Assembly: GCA_023375785.1 (NCBI GenBank)
Contig: SZWC01000516.1
Coordinates: 342,886-406,885, forward strand
Length of the DNA stretch: 64,000 nucleotides
Direction: 5' to 3'
Source of the DNA: Penium margaritaceum
Taxonomy: Eukaryota; Streptophyta; Zygnematophyceae; Desmidiales; Peniaceae
The notes under the pieces were generated by a model that had not been told where the DNA came from, ran no database searches, and was given only the letters and a program-made list of their open reading frames with translations. Below, in pieces: positions 30,301 to 40,583 of the stretch; within the stretch, counting starts at the first letter, position 1, and every line of letters starts with the position of its first letter. The position numbers and the translations under genes were made by a program.

Positions 30301-32607
30301 CGAAGCATGCGAAAACAATCCCGCAACATCATGCAATTCGCCACTCCTCCCGCCTCATACACCCCACACAATGCCTTCCAAGCGTCACACGCGAGCTTGT
30401 AAGGCCGCACATACGACATAAGTGGTGGCGCAACGTTCATCGCAAGCAACATCAACGCCTTCCGGTTGTCCTTCACAAACCTCTCCGCCCTTTCAGCAGC
30501 TGTCCCCTCTTCCCCCGTACGTCCTTGCGTCATCGCCGAGGAAGAAGTTGATGCCGCACCTTGTGCCGATGCCGCGCTCGCATCTGGCACTTGCTCCGCT
30601 CCCATCACGACTTCCCAAATCCTGCGCTCCTCAAAGACGAGTTGCATACAAGATTTCCAGTTGATGAAGTTCGACGCACCCACGAGTTTGTCCACCACGT
30701 GGAACTCTTTGGTCGAAGCGGCGGCCATGACTGCGGCGGCGGTAGCTCCCGTCCCTTACTTGCTCGCGCTCGAGCGGCTCGGACGGCAAGAATTCTTCCA
30801 ACTGCTCTGATACCAATGTTGGAGAATTTTAACGTATTCCACCAGTTGCAGCTTGCTCAAATATGGCCAAAGACGCCCCCGGCCAAGTCTCAAACTTAAA
30901 ACTGGGACCTCGGTGATTTTCTGGAAATTCTGGACAGAACCTCGTCTGTTTGAGCAATGAAATTTGTGAGGCACCCAAACGGCTGTCTTAGGAGCCATGT
31001 GATGGCCCCTTGGAAAGCTTAGGAGTTGTAGAATATTCCCTCAAAGTTTCAGCATCAACAGTGAAGCGTACAATACTTGGCACTGCTGCAAAGTGAGGGT
31101 TGTGCTTGTAGAAAATCTGGGATGAACACTTAGGAAGATCCTTAGTTAAATCACAAGAGACAAGTGCCTCATATATCCGGCACACTATGATACACGGAGG
31201 CACGTGGAAACACACACAAAAAATGATAAACCTCAGCCCGGAGCACAGGTCTCAGTCCCATGGTGAGTTGGAGCTAATTTGCACCCTTGGCGGTGCCTTG
31301 GTGGTGTTGTACTACCCACCCACAATCCTCACATGGTGGTAGTTACCACCTAAGGCTGACTCACACACAAAAAGACACAAAACAAACCCCTTCCACACTG
31401 GTTGCGGTTAGAAAACCGTGCACACGCAACTTTCCTAGCCCATGCGACGCGAGAAACCCAAAACGCGACTCGATGCGCATGGGGACGCGGCTTGGGTGCT
31501 ATGTGCGTTGGCGAGGCCGAACCGCGGAATTACCCGTTGACCATTGCGACTTACCGGTGGAAAAATCCGCGTCACTCTTGTATCACAGAGTTGTCCATTT
31601 GGTGGCCCATGTGCCACACCCTACATGCGCACATGCCTCAAGTCGCAGGTTCGAACTTTGCACACTCACCAACCGTAGGGGTTTGCACCTTCACGTGTGA
31701 TCAAACCGCTTGCCTCAAACATGCTAGGAAAAACTACCCCCAAAATAGAAGGGGGCACCACATCGAAAACCTCTCTTCCGGCGGCTGATGGGTAGCAACA
31801 AAAAAACACACTTGCCGGGACCGGTCCGCCGGCTATCCGGCCGTCGCGATCGGTCAAACCCGTCGCGACCTCCCCTTCCCTTTTTTCCTCTTTTTTTTTT
31901 TTCTCTCCCGCTGTTGCTAAGCTCAGCCGGCCGCCACGTGCGGCCATCCACGTCGGCGGGTTTCTCCATTCCGCCAACACTTTCCAGCGCCACATTTGAA
32001 GTTGCACAGCTCGCACTTGAGACTCCAAGAAACACAACTGCTGCTCTTGCGTTCTTATGCCTTCTTTTGCGTTTCAGGCTGGAGTCTAGCGGAGGGTGCT
32101 GGGAGAGGCAATGTAGAGAGAGTGAAGACCATTCTGAATAGGTTGAAGGAGTGCACTCACACTGACACTCGCAGTGGTTGTGAGTGTGAGTGTTTCCATG
32201 TGAGTGAACAACGCCACGGAGGAACCACTGCTCTCATGGCAGCTGCAAAGGCTGGCCATGCCGACGTCTTGAGTCTTCTGATGAAAGGCTCAAAGGTTAA
32301 CGTGAGAGCAAGAGATGGTGAAACGGGATGTACCGCGCTTGCCATGGCTGCAGCGGAGGGGCACGATGCTGTGGTAAAGCTCCTTCTAGAACACGGCGCA
32401 GATGTGAATGCTAAAAACTACGTGGACAGGACTTCTGTGTACTATGCTGCCTGGAGAAACCACTATGGCGTCGTTTCTCTGCTGCTGGACAATGGGGCGG
32501 ACGTCAACGTCAGATGCCAGAATGGTTGCACTGCCTTGTCTCGTGCCAGGAGATGCAAACACAAGGAAGTGGTGCGCTTAACTCTTTTGAAGGGGGCTGT
32601 GGGATGA
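27391..32607 (+). CDS. Ankyrin-repeat protein, two exons (182 aa)
   Basis: Likely the only host gene. Exon 1 is 27391-27409 and exon 2 is 32078-32607. The donor is G/GTGAGC at 27410; the acceptor is a pyrimidine-rich run ending TTTCAG at 32077. The phase is kept, giving 183 codons with the stop. The product starts MDARGTGWSLAEGAGRGNVE and has four ankyrin repeats at about residues 55-87, 91-122, 125-153 and 157-181, with TALMAAAKAGH, TALAMAAAEGH and GADVNA-type motifs; the last is short and degenerate. Ankyrin repeats bind other proteins, and no catalytic domain or membrane segment is present. Removing element D leaves an ancestral intron of about 273 bp. Exon 1 is so short that an alternative 5' end is possible; exon 2 is much surer. 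Confidence 0.6.
27590..28747 (-). repeat. Element D 3' LTR (1158 bp)
   Basis: On the minus strand it begins TGTTGGCGGAGT after the purine tract AAGTGGGAG (about 28748-28756) and ends TTCTCCAGCA. It holds no supported gene, although long spurious frames occur. Confidence 0.9.
28787..30728 (-). pseudogene. gag: D Gag - protease - novel C-terminal region
   Basis: The Gag starts MAAASTKEFHVVDKLVGASN at 30728. It has the copia Gag fold region (FINWKSCMQLVF, AWKALCGVYE), then at residues 258-271 a zinc knuckle whose first Cys is Phe (FFHCGSTDHLVRDC), and the protease loop EWYMDSGADRHLT at 317-329. A frameshift at 29676-29734 leads to the rest of the protease (LTNVLHVPELTKSLVSVSEL). The usual WHRRLGH integrase start is missing. 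In its place are some 150 residues of unrecognised sequence, a TGA at 28967-28969, and 59 further open codons to a TAG at 28787-28789. The extension ends just before the LTR, so it belongs to the element. Confidence 0.75.
30801..30815 (-). other. Primer-binding site of D (tRNA-iMet 3' end)
   Basis: TGGTATCAGAGCAGT on the minus strand, one base from the LTR. Confidence 0.85.
30817..31979 (-). repeat. Element D 5' LTR (1163 bp)
   Basis: Pairs with 27590-28747 over its whole length, with scattered substitutions and a few single-base indels. Followed at 31980 by the target duplication. Confidence 0.9.
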
Positions 32608-34274
32608 AACAGACACTTGGGCACATGCGGGCTGATCGGAAGTCAAAGCAATTCCACAGAGTGGAAGGTGTTCCAATGTTTTCCAGGGAGTTGTGCATGG
32701 GGATGCAGTTTTTAGCACGGTGCAAATTCAGAAGAAAGGAAGGAAGTGCAGAATTGTAGCAAGGAATTGCATAGGTAGCTTCATGTGTCATGCTTAGAAA
32801 CTATGGCCAAAATCAAGCACCACAATCAAGACAAGTTGGACGTAGCTTATCTTTCCTCTTTAGTAGCTTCCCACTCCTGTCACACAACAAAGGTTCTAAA
32901 GATGGACTGCCTGGAAAAGATGAAGGCAGCTGTAGGAGGAGAAGTTCCACCAAGTCAGTCCGCTCATGTCCTTGGGTCGTTTGTGGCAGTCTGACGTGCT
33001 GGGGCTGCAAGCTCACAGACAGCTCAGACAGCAATCCATATCCCACGTTTGATGACCCTGCTGGTTTGGTGAACAGACATGGCAAGTTCGTTCACATTGG
33101 GAGAGAATGATGCCCTGGACTTCAGAAGGATTTCCTTTAAACACACTTCAACTTCCTCCTGTGAGGCTCTTCACTTTGTCTCTCTGCAAGCTGTTGGTAC
33201 TTTGTCACTGGAGGTTTCTTAGAGGCTGCAGCCTCGTCCACCATCGTCCCATTGCTAGTTCTAGAAACAGAAGCCTTCAGCCGTTTTCCTCCACCAATGT
33301 TCTTGCCGCTGGCCTGACCTTGCAGTTCAGAGTCATCCATCTCTGCTGCTTGTCGTTCCTCCTCCATCCAATCTTGTTCTTAAACCTTTTACCTCGGCCA
33401 TCGTCTCTTAACCTCTTACCCTAACCAATACTCTGCCATCTTGCTGGCATTGCCCATCGGCTGCTCCCCTCGACCACCTTCTTGACCCTGCTCCTTTCTC
33501 GTCATCACGTACAGTCAGCAACGCCCTCAGCGTCATCCCACCTCACTTGTCCCTAGTTGTGTGTGTCTGAGAGTGGTCAGTTTTCACGCCAGTTTTACAT
33601 TTCAGCAACGTTTCGGCTGGTGTAACGGTGGAGTTTGGGATGATGGGAGGAGGGAATAATGGTGTTTGGCGCAGAACGGGGGGTTGGCAAAAAAGTGGCG
33701 TCGGCAAAAAGGACGGGAGAGACATTCCGGGGTGATGATGAACAGCCGAGGAGCAAAAGACCGGGATTCACGCCCCTGCCTAGACCTATGCCTAGGAGGG
33801 GAGCCCGGAAACTGCGGCAACAAAAAAGTGCCCCTTAATCACCGGGTTTCCGCCTGGGAAGGCAAGATGGACGACGACAACCAATCAGCGGGCAAATGGA
33901 ACGGAGGAAATTCCTAGTGGGGCCAAGATAGAGGTGGGCAACGAGAGTAGCGTAGTCGTGACTGTAGTCGGCACGAGGGGATCAGTAAAACAATGGGATC
34001 CTTGTATTGCATTGATTCTTATGATTCAGTCATGCAACTTGTCTCGGCTCTGACTCTCGCATGATGTGCTTATCGGTTCTTGCCTTTCTCACACGAGAAA
34101 AGAAGCTGCTAATGCAAGCCTTGACTGTCCATACTCACGCCTAACCCCTGTCCCGTGGAACACACAGGAAAATGTAAAAAATGCACGGATGGTGACAGTG
34201 CTGGTGAACCTGACGTGAAGTTGGGCTTTTGGGTCCGACTTCGAGGCAATGCAACTTTTACATGACTCGGCACC
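32608..34274. other. Unassigned, probably single-copy DNA
   Basis: About 1.7 kb with no retroelement similarity to the rest of the window. It may contain the 3' UTR of the ankyrin gene and intergenic DNA. The only frame with protein-like composition is the minus-strand one at 33137-33367. Confidence 0.4.
33137..33367 (-). CDS. Possible exon, 76 aa, hydrophilic
   Basis: It opens MEEERQAAEMDDSEL and contains GGGKRLKASVSRTSNG and KKPPVTKYQQLAERQ, a charged low-complexity composition typical of real tails but also seen by chance. No domain is recognised and no splice partner can be shown. Confidence 0.2.
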   Translation of the reverse strand: MEEERQAAEMDDSELQGQASGKNIGGGKRLKASVSRTSNGTMVDEAAASKKPPVTKYQQLAERQSEEPHRRKLKCV

Positions 34275-34603
34275 ATGGCTCAATCAGATACTCCACGCTG
34301 GCCGCCTCCGGGCCAGACAGCGGGCTCTCTTCAACACCATGGATCTGCGGCCTCGGTCGTCAGGAATCTCTTCAATGACGGATTCGGAGGCACGGGTTCC
34401 GCTGCTGCCGACGGGGTCCATGACGGACCCGGGCAGAGGGACGGCGGTGCCCATGCAACCAGATCTGCTCCTTGGACACCCCCTGGCTGGACCACAGCCG
34501 ACGCCGGATTTTCCGGGTACACACTCACAGGCTCTACGACCATGCCCGGCATGACTGATTCTAATATATCTCCGGTTCATGATGTCTACTCCCTGGTTGG
34601 TGG
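34275..34603 (+). pseudogene. gag: G3 gypsy Gag, 5' part
   Basis: An open frame from MAQSDTPRWPPPGQTAGSLQ, rich in Gly, Pro and Thr. It is interrupted at 34603 by P3, whose target duplication GGTGG marks both sides. The other half is at 40584-41599. The assignment as Gag rests on the better-conserved right part. Confidence 0.45.
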
Positions 34604-35040
34604 TGTCAATGCGCCAGATAGCAACGGTCTAGAAAACGGGTCCCGACATGGGAGGCCGCCAACTGCTCTTGGTATTGCAACCAAGATAACATATCACCCT
34701 CGAACGAGGGATCCACACTTTAGGTTCGTTTGGTTTGCAACCTCACGAAGTCCGCATGTTGGTCTTTAGTGTCTACCTTTGGTTGGACTCTCTGTGAGGA
34801 GTCTCAAAGGCAAGAACTGAAAATGGATGCATGCAAGGTACAGGCTTTTATACTTGCAGAGCTTTGCTAAAGCTTCTGCTTGTAGTGGCTCCACTGGAGC
34901 CAACCTCAACCTACAATCCTACTTGGCGTGTCCTTAGACCGCCAAGTGTCATCCTCAAGCCAGGCTTTTAGTAAGCTTCATAGAAGCTTCCTGTCCAAGT
35001 TTTGGCCACAACAAAATGTGGCCGTCGCGGGGTTTGAACC
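34604..35040 (-). repeat. P3 3' LTR, partial
   Basis: Begins TGTCAATGCGCC on the plus strand (the LTR end on minus) and runs into the N gap. A minus-strand TATAAAAG lies at 34845-34852. It carries foldbacks GGCTCCACTGGAGCC and CTTGGCG...CGCCAAG. Confidence 0.8.
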
Positions 35041-35234
35041 NNNNNNNNNNNNNNNNNNNNNNNNNNNNNNNNNNNNNNNNNNNNNNNNNNNNNNNNNNNN
35101 NNNNNNNNNNNNNNNNNNNNNNNNNNNNNNNNNNNNNNNNNNNNNNNNNNNNNNNNNNNNNNNNNNNNNNNNNNNNNNNNNNNNNNNNNNNNNNNNNNNN
35201 NNNNNNNNNNNNNNNNNNNNNNNNNNNNNNNNNN
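35041..35234. other. Assembly gap (194 N)
   Basis: The gap must hide about 215 bp of LTR plus the last ~110 codons of RNase H and the purine tract, so its real size is larger than the 194 N shown. Confidence 0.9.
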
Positions 35235-36548
35235 GCCAAGGAGGCTGCGCAGCCACTGAGTCTCTTTGCACAACTCAGACAGAGCAACATACTCTGCCTC
35301 AGCCGTGGACACAGAAACACAATCCTGCTTCCTGCTGGCCCATGAGATGGCAGCGCCATTCAAGATGCACACGTATCCAGAGGTGGATTTCCTGTCGTCG
35401 AGGTTTCCTCCCCAGTCAGCATCGGTGTAGCACTTCAGGCGAAGGGGTTCCGTTCCTTCTTGGCCTCCAAGGATGAGGCCCATGTGACGTGTCTTCTGCA
35501 GGTAGCGCAAGATGCGCTTGACTACCTGCCAATGTTGTGGCCCAGGGTTGGCCACGAATCTGCTCACTTATCCCACAGCATAGCAGATGTCGGGACGAGT
35601 CCCTACCATGGCGTACATGATGCTACCCACGGCGGACTGGTAGGGGATGTCTTGCATCTCCCTTTGTTCTGCTTCGTTGCTTGGCAACATGGAGGCCTTC
35701 AGCTTCATATCGGTCGTCATTGGGGTGCTGACAGGTTTGCAGTCTTCCATGTGGTAGCGCTTCAGTACCTCACCGATGTATTTGGTTTGGTTGAGTTCGA
35801 TGGTGCCGGCTACTCGGTTGCGGTGGATGGCGATCCCGAGGTAGTACTCGAGAGGACCCATGTCCTTCATCTTGAACCTTTTGCTATGGTCAGACTTCAG
35901 CTCATCCAGCAGCTCGACCGAAGACGAGCAGATGATCAGATTATCCACGTACAGCGCAACCAGCATTAGCCCTCTCCCATCATCGCGCACATACACGCTC
36001 GGATCACTCTGGCAATGCGCGAAGGAGAGACCGGTCATGAAACCGTCCATCTCTTTGTACCACATCCTTGGGGCCTGTTTCAGCCCGTAGAGGACTTTCA
36101 CCAACTTGCACACCTTGCCATCAGGAGCTTCGACCCCTTCGGGCACCTCCATCAGCACTTCCTTGTCAAGCTTCCCATAAAGGAAAGCTGTCCTGACGTC
36201 CATCTGGTGTATCTCTAGGTTCTTTGTAGCTGCAATTCCAAGGAGAGAGCGGATGGAGGCAAAGGTCACGACGGGCGCGAACGTCTCATCATACTCGGAG
36301 CCCGGGCGTTGAGAGAACCCCTTAGCCACTACCCTTGCCTTGAACTTGTCGATGCTGCCGTCTTGCTTCTTCTTCACTCGGAGGACCCACTTGGATCCCA
36401 CCACGTAGGCCTTGTCGGGTCTATCCACCAGTACCCACGTGCCGTTCTCGGCAATGGACGCGAGCTCGCTGTCCACTGCCTCCTTCCACTTGGCCGCATC
36501 TGGGCCATTCATCGCCTCCGCCACTGTGGATGGCTCTCCCTGAGCCAT
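35235..36548 (-). pseudogene. pol: P3 reverse transcriptase - RNase H
   Basis: A frame of 326 codons from 36548 contains the RT blocks KARVVAKGFSQRPGSEYDET, IHQMDVRTAFLYG and LYGLKQAPRMWY. The catalytic box at residues 200-203 reads YVDN where YVDD is required. RNase H follows at 35235-35567 in an overlapping frame (DADWGGNLDDRKSTSGY, TAEAEYVALSE) and is cut by the N gap. A frame change near 35570 separates the two. Confidence 0.85.
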
Positions 36549-36554
36549 GCACGA

Positions 36555-37118
36555 CTAGCTAAGGCTGGTCCAATCATCATCATACCGCAAAGGTGCTTTC
36601 TTTGGTCGCAAACTGCGTCGAGGTAGTGGTGCGGCTTCTTGCTTTGGTGCTGGTGCTTCCACAGGTTGTGGTTTGTTGTCGTCGTCGTTGTCGTCGTCAA
36701 AAGAGTCGTCAGACTCCAAGTCAGACTCGGAAGCCCTGGACGCCTCGGTATCTGCGTCCATATCAGATGCTGCATCATCCTCCGCAGCATCTCTCCCATT
36801 CCTACCACCTGCTGGCAAAGCAAGCCAGTTGTCGGGCGCTTGGTCTCCGGACTCAAGCAACACTATCCACTCTCCCGCTTTGGGAGCAAGGATCGGGTCC
36901 AGCAGCTCTCCCCTTCCAAGGGTGCGTTCGTCAAACACGACGTCGCGACTCCTCACGAGCTTGCCTGCTGCCTGGTCCCAAAGCCGATAGGCTTTGTGTG
37001 ACGTGTCGTACCCAACCATGACGCACTTCCTTGAACGTGCGTCAAGCTTGCCTCCACCTTCTCCCGACTGGATCTTCACCCATGCAGTTGACCCAAACAC
37101 CTTTAGATGGGATGCGTT
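36555..37118 (-). pseudogene. pol: P3 integrase C-terminus and linker
   Basis: It continues the integrase after the MITE: ASHLKVFGSTAWVKI, then CVMVGYDTSHKAYRL and VVFDERTL, followed by an acidic linker before RT. The MITE and its 8-bp duplication add 469 bp (not a multiple of 3), so this part is out of frame with 37588-39675. Confidence 0.8.
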
Positions 37119-37579
37119 TAAGGCTGTAAGCCAAAATCCGGGACTCGCAAGTCGGACTCGCAAATCCGAGTCCGGACCCAGACTCGCAAGTCCAAATCCA
37201 GGGTCCATAACCGACCTGGACTCGCAAATCTCACCTTGACCTCCGACAACGAGACAACGATGACAATGAGGGGATCTTTGTTGATTACACGAATACAACT
37301 ATGGGTCAAATTCATTCTCTACTAGTTACATGTTGAGTTCACATGAATTTAGAGTCACAAATTTCAAAAACACATTGATTATAACCCTGTTTTATTAGAT
37401 GGTGCACCAGACTCGCAATTCTTGCCCACTGGACTCGCAAATCCAGGAGACTAGACTCGCAAGTCTGGGACTCGCAAGTCCGAGTCTCAGACTCGCAAAT
37501 CCGAGTCTGGCACTGGACTCGGACTCGCAAGTCAGGTTCCAGGCTCAGAATCGAAGTTCCAGACTCGCGAACACCCTTA
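37119..37579 (+). mobile_element. hAT-like MITE, copy 2 (461 bp)
   Basis: Identical in length and orientation to copy 1, with target duplication GATGCGTT at 37111-37118 and 37580-37587. It splits the P3 integrase, so it is younger than P3. Confidence 0.9.
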
Positions 37580-37587
37580 GATGCGTT

Positions 37588-39675
37588 GGGTTTATTTCCC
37601 GACCATGCTTCTTCTGGGGTCTTCAGCTGCTTGTCCTGCTCCTCTCCACGCTTCCGCAAGGCGGTCGCTGGTGTGAGGTTCAAGAGGTAGCATGCCGTTG
37701 TTGCTGCTTCAGCCCAAAAGCGAGGTGGGAGCTTGGCGTCGAAGAGCATACTTCGCACCATGCCGAGCAGGGTCTGGTTCATCCTCTCGGCCACGCCGTT
37801 GCTTTGGGGATTGTATGGGGTGGTCTGCTCGTGGCGGATGCCATGATGCTTGAGCCAAGGCTTGCATGCCTCGTACTCACCCCCGTTGTCACTTCGAAGC
37901 GTCTTCACCTTCTTAGACGTTTGCCGCTCCACCATGGCGACGAACTCGAGGAGCTTCTCCTTTACCTCTCCCTTTGTTTTGAGGAAGTAGATCCACAACT
38001 TGCGGCTGTGGTCATCAATGAAGGTCAGGAAGTACTTGCTTCCTCCGTTAGACGGTGTGCGGAAGGGTCCACACACGTCACTGTGTATCAGTTCCAAGAC
38101 GTGCTCCGCTCGTTGACCTCCTCTCCCAAACGGCTTCTTCTTTGCCTTCGCTTGGAGGCATGGTTCACACAATGTACACCCTTTGCCATGCTTCATGGTA
38201 CACCCTTCCATTCCGCGGACTGCCTCTTGCTCCTGCATCTTCTGCAGCGTGCTGCTGGCCCCATGGCCAAATTGCCGGTGCCACAGCTCAGCGTCAGTGT
38301 CCTTGGTTGATGTGGCGGCCGCAGCGGTTGCCGGCGGTGCATCCTTTGGCTCTGGTGCCACTGTCTTGGTGGCACATGCGAGTCCCTCATCCAACGCCTT
38401 GGTGATTTTGGTTTGAAACATGTAGAGGCCGTCGACTCTTGGAACGTGAAGCATGAGGTCGTCTTTGGTGTACAAAATCTGGATGTCCTCGTTTTTTAGG
38501 GCCACCGCTTCCTTGTTGGTGAACACCACTGTCATGTTGTCGGTGATTTGTGACACGGACAAAAGGTTGGCTGCGAAGGAGGGCATGTACACCACCTTTT
38601 GAAGGTTGACCGCCTTATCCGCACTGTTCACGTTGAACGTGATCACCTTGTCCCCTTCGCCCATGGCTTGGACGACGCCGCCGTTTGCACACTTGATGCG
38701 CATGACAGATTCGGCCATGGAGACAAATCCACCCTTCTCTTTTGAAGAGTGGTGGTTGGTGCCCGAGTCAAGGGCGAATGCCCCGGGCCTAAGGATCGCT
38801 GCGCCCTTCATGGGCAGCCCCCTAGCCATCATGTTGGTGAGATCCTTCTTCTCCTTTCCACCTTTGTTCCCGTCTTCTTTCTTGGGACTACGGCAGTCCC
38901 TAGCCCAGTGCCCAGCCTTGCCACAGTTGTGACAGTTGCCGGGCTTCTTGGAATTCTTCCCGCCACCGTTGCCTTTCCCTCCACCGCCACCGCTTCCGCT
39001 GTTGCCTTGACTGGAGCAAGAGCTTGCACTTTGTCCACCAAAGCGAGAGGCATAGGCTGAGATGTTTGCCTCACTGCCACTGCGTCGCATGGACTCGTTG
39101 CGGACGTGTTCGGCGACAGCCTCGTACGTCAGATCTGCCTCCTTCCAACCACCAAATACGGTGATCAAGGACCCCCAGCTTTCCGGTAGCGCCATTAGAA
39201 GGATCATGGCACGCATGTTGGAGTCAAGCTTCCATTCCATTTGCTGGACCTCTTGCAGCACGTTGTCAAACCACTGCAAAAATGCGGGTGTCGATTCTCC
39301 TTCGCTCACCCTCATAGACATCAACCGTTGGAATATGAAGAGTCGGTTTGCTAGGGCGTTTGATTGACGCACGCGTGAGAGCTTTGCGTAGGCCTTGGCA
39401 GCCAACGTGCATCCTGTGATGTGGGAGTGTTGAGTCTCGTTGATGGATGTCACAAGAATGGCAAGAGCCATGTTGTTCTTCATCGTCCATGCTGCAAGGT
39501 CAGCCGCATGCGTCGTCACGGTCGCATCGGCGGGTGCTGTCTCGATCCCTTTTAAGATGTCAAGGTAGCCACGCACGTTCATGACAGTATCAAATTGCCA
39601 TTTCCACAAGGGAAAACCTGTCCCCGTGAATTTGGACATACCCGCCTCAAGGCGGGCTGGAGTCGGATCCGCCAT
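37588..39675 (-). CDS. gag-pol: P3 Gag - protease - integrase, intact up to the MITE
   Basis: An uninterrupted frame of about 700 codons from MADPTPARLEAGMSKFTGTG. Gag capsid region 1-200, zinc knuckle CHNCGKAGHWARDC at 248-261, protease loop ALDSGTNHHSS at 301-311. Integrase zinc-binding residues are H466, H471, C503 and C506, with core Asp533 (HSDVCGPF), Asp596 (RSDNGGEY) and Glu630 (NGVAERMN). All three core acidic residues are present. The frame then reads into the MITE. It is the best-preserved copia frame in the window. Confidence 0.9.
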
Positions 39676-40091
39676 TTTTGGCGGTTGCTCATCTTCTCTG
39701 CTTCGCTGCTACTCTGCTTCGTTGAGGCCGATGAGGCTAATGAGGCTGCTGACTGCGACCGTTGTCAAAGGTGCAGTTGGTTCCGTTGCATACCCCTCCA
39801 GTCGATGATCGCCTAAGGCGATGGTGCCGTCGTGAGGGAACGGACTCGGGGTCATACCACCTTCTAAAAAAGGGGTAGAGGTTAATCCCGTTGGGGCTCG
39901 AGGGTCTTGTCCAACATGGACAGAGCTGATCCTCGTCCCCTAGTCCGCCACGTGCGCGCACCCTACTTGAAGAAGCCGATGGAGCCGATGGAGCAGATGG
40001 AGCCGTCCGATGGTCGTGTCCCTGTTGTACCTGTGCGCCCTGCAAGACCACGCGCTAGTCGGTCTTGGAAGCGTGCCTTAGAACCAGAAGT

Positions 40092-40106
40092 GTGGGCCCA
40101 TAACCC
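40092..40106 (-). other. Primer-binding site of P3 (anticodon arm of tRNA-iMet)
   Basis: On the minus strand GGGTTATGGGCCCAC follows the LTR after two bases. It is the complement of the initiator tRNA-Met anticodon arm (GTGGGCCCATAACCC) and not of the tRNA 3' end. P4 has the same motif at the same place (48472-48485). Confidence 0.8.
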
Positions 40107-40108
40107 TT

Positions 40109-40578
40109 TGTCAATGCGCCGGATAGCAACGGTCTAGAAAACGGGTCCCGACATGGGAGGCCGCCAACCGCTCTTGGTATTNAGCTTTGCTAAAGCTTCT
40201 GCTTGTAGTGGCTCCACTGGAGCCAACCTCAACCTACAATCCTACTTGGCGCGTCCTTAGACCGCCAAGTGTCATCCTCAAGCCAGGCTTTTAGTAAGCT
40301 TCATAGAAGCTTCCTGTCCAAGTTTTGGCCACAACAAAATGTGGTCGTCGCGGGGTTTGAACCCGCGATCTCTTGTTTGAGACTCCGGTGCCTATTCAAC
40401 CATGCCAAAAAGGTATGGTTCCTATGATGAGCCACAGGGGACATACCCATTATGGGCAGTGCATTCCTGGCCCATCTCAGAACAGACCAAGGGGACGTAC
40501 TCCACAGAGCAGTGCATGCCTTGTCTGTATGTGTAGCTAGCCAGCTAGGCAGTGGACAAGGTGCATACTATTTCAACA
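40109..40578 (-). repeat. P3 5' LTR, with a one-N gap
   Basis: On the minus strand it starts TGTTGAAATAG and ends GCATTGACA. The single N at 40182 stands for about 183 bp that are present in the 3' LTR (34677-34859), so the real LTR is about 650 bp. Confidence 0.8.
40342..40408 (-). other. tRNA-like segment inside the P3 LTR
   Basis: The minus strand has a box-A-like TGGCATGGTTGAATAGG and, about 28 bases on, a T-arm-like GCGGG-TTCAAAC-CCCGC carrying a box-B-like GGTTCAAACCC. The 5' acceptor strand does not pair, and the anticodon stem is poor. It is therefore a tRNA-derived or tRNA-mimicking piece and not a working tRNA gene. Confidence 0.4.
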
Positions 40579-40583
40579 GGTGG

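Larger units (their letters stand above)
27590..31979 (-). mobile_element. Element D: Gag-protease-only copia-like LTR element
   Basis: A complete 4390-bp element with a perfect 5-bp target duplication CTTTC (27585-27589 and 31980-31984). The LTRs are 27590-28747 and 30817-31979, with TGTTGG/CCAACA termini. Its 2.07-kb internal region is almost filled by one frame (28787-30728) encoding copia-type Gag and protease. There is no integrase, RT or RNase H and no room for them. It lies antisense inside intron 1 of the ankyrin gene. Confidence 0.9.
34604..40578 (-). mobile_element. P3: Ty1/copia element with half-tRNA primer site
   Basis: A minus-strand copia element inserted in G3 gag with a 5-bp target duplication GGTGG (34599-34603 and 40579-40583). 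Its LTRs are partly lost to gaps. Its reading frames are long: 778 codons of Gag to integrase, then 326 codons of RT, interrupted mainly by the MITE. The primer site matches the anticodon arm of initiator tRNA-Met. The two LTRs differ at 2 of 181 comparable bases, so the insertion is young. Confidence 0.85.

Noticed and set aside
32785-32994. A 69-codon frame downstream of the ankyrin gene
   Set aside because: No domain, no splice support, length expected by chance.
40342-40408. A functional tRNA gene
   Set aside because: The 5' acceptor strand does not pair with the 3' strand and the anticodon stem is defective; kept only as a tRNA-like segment.
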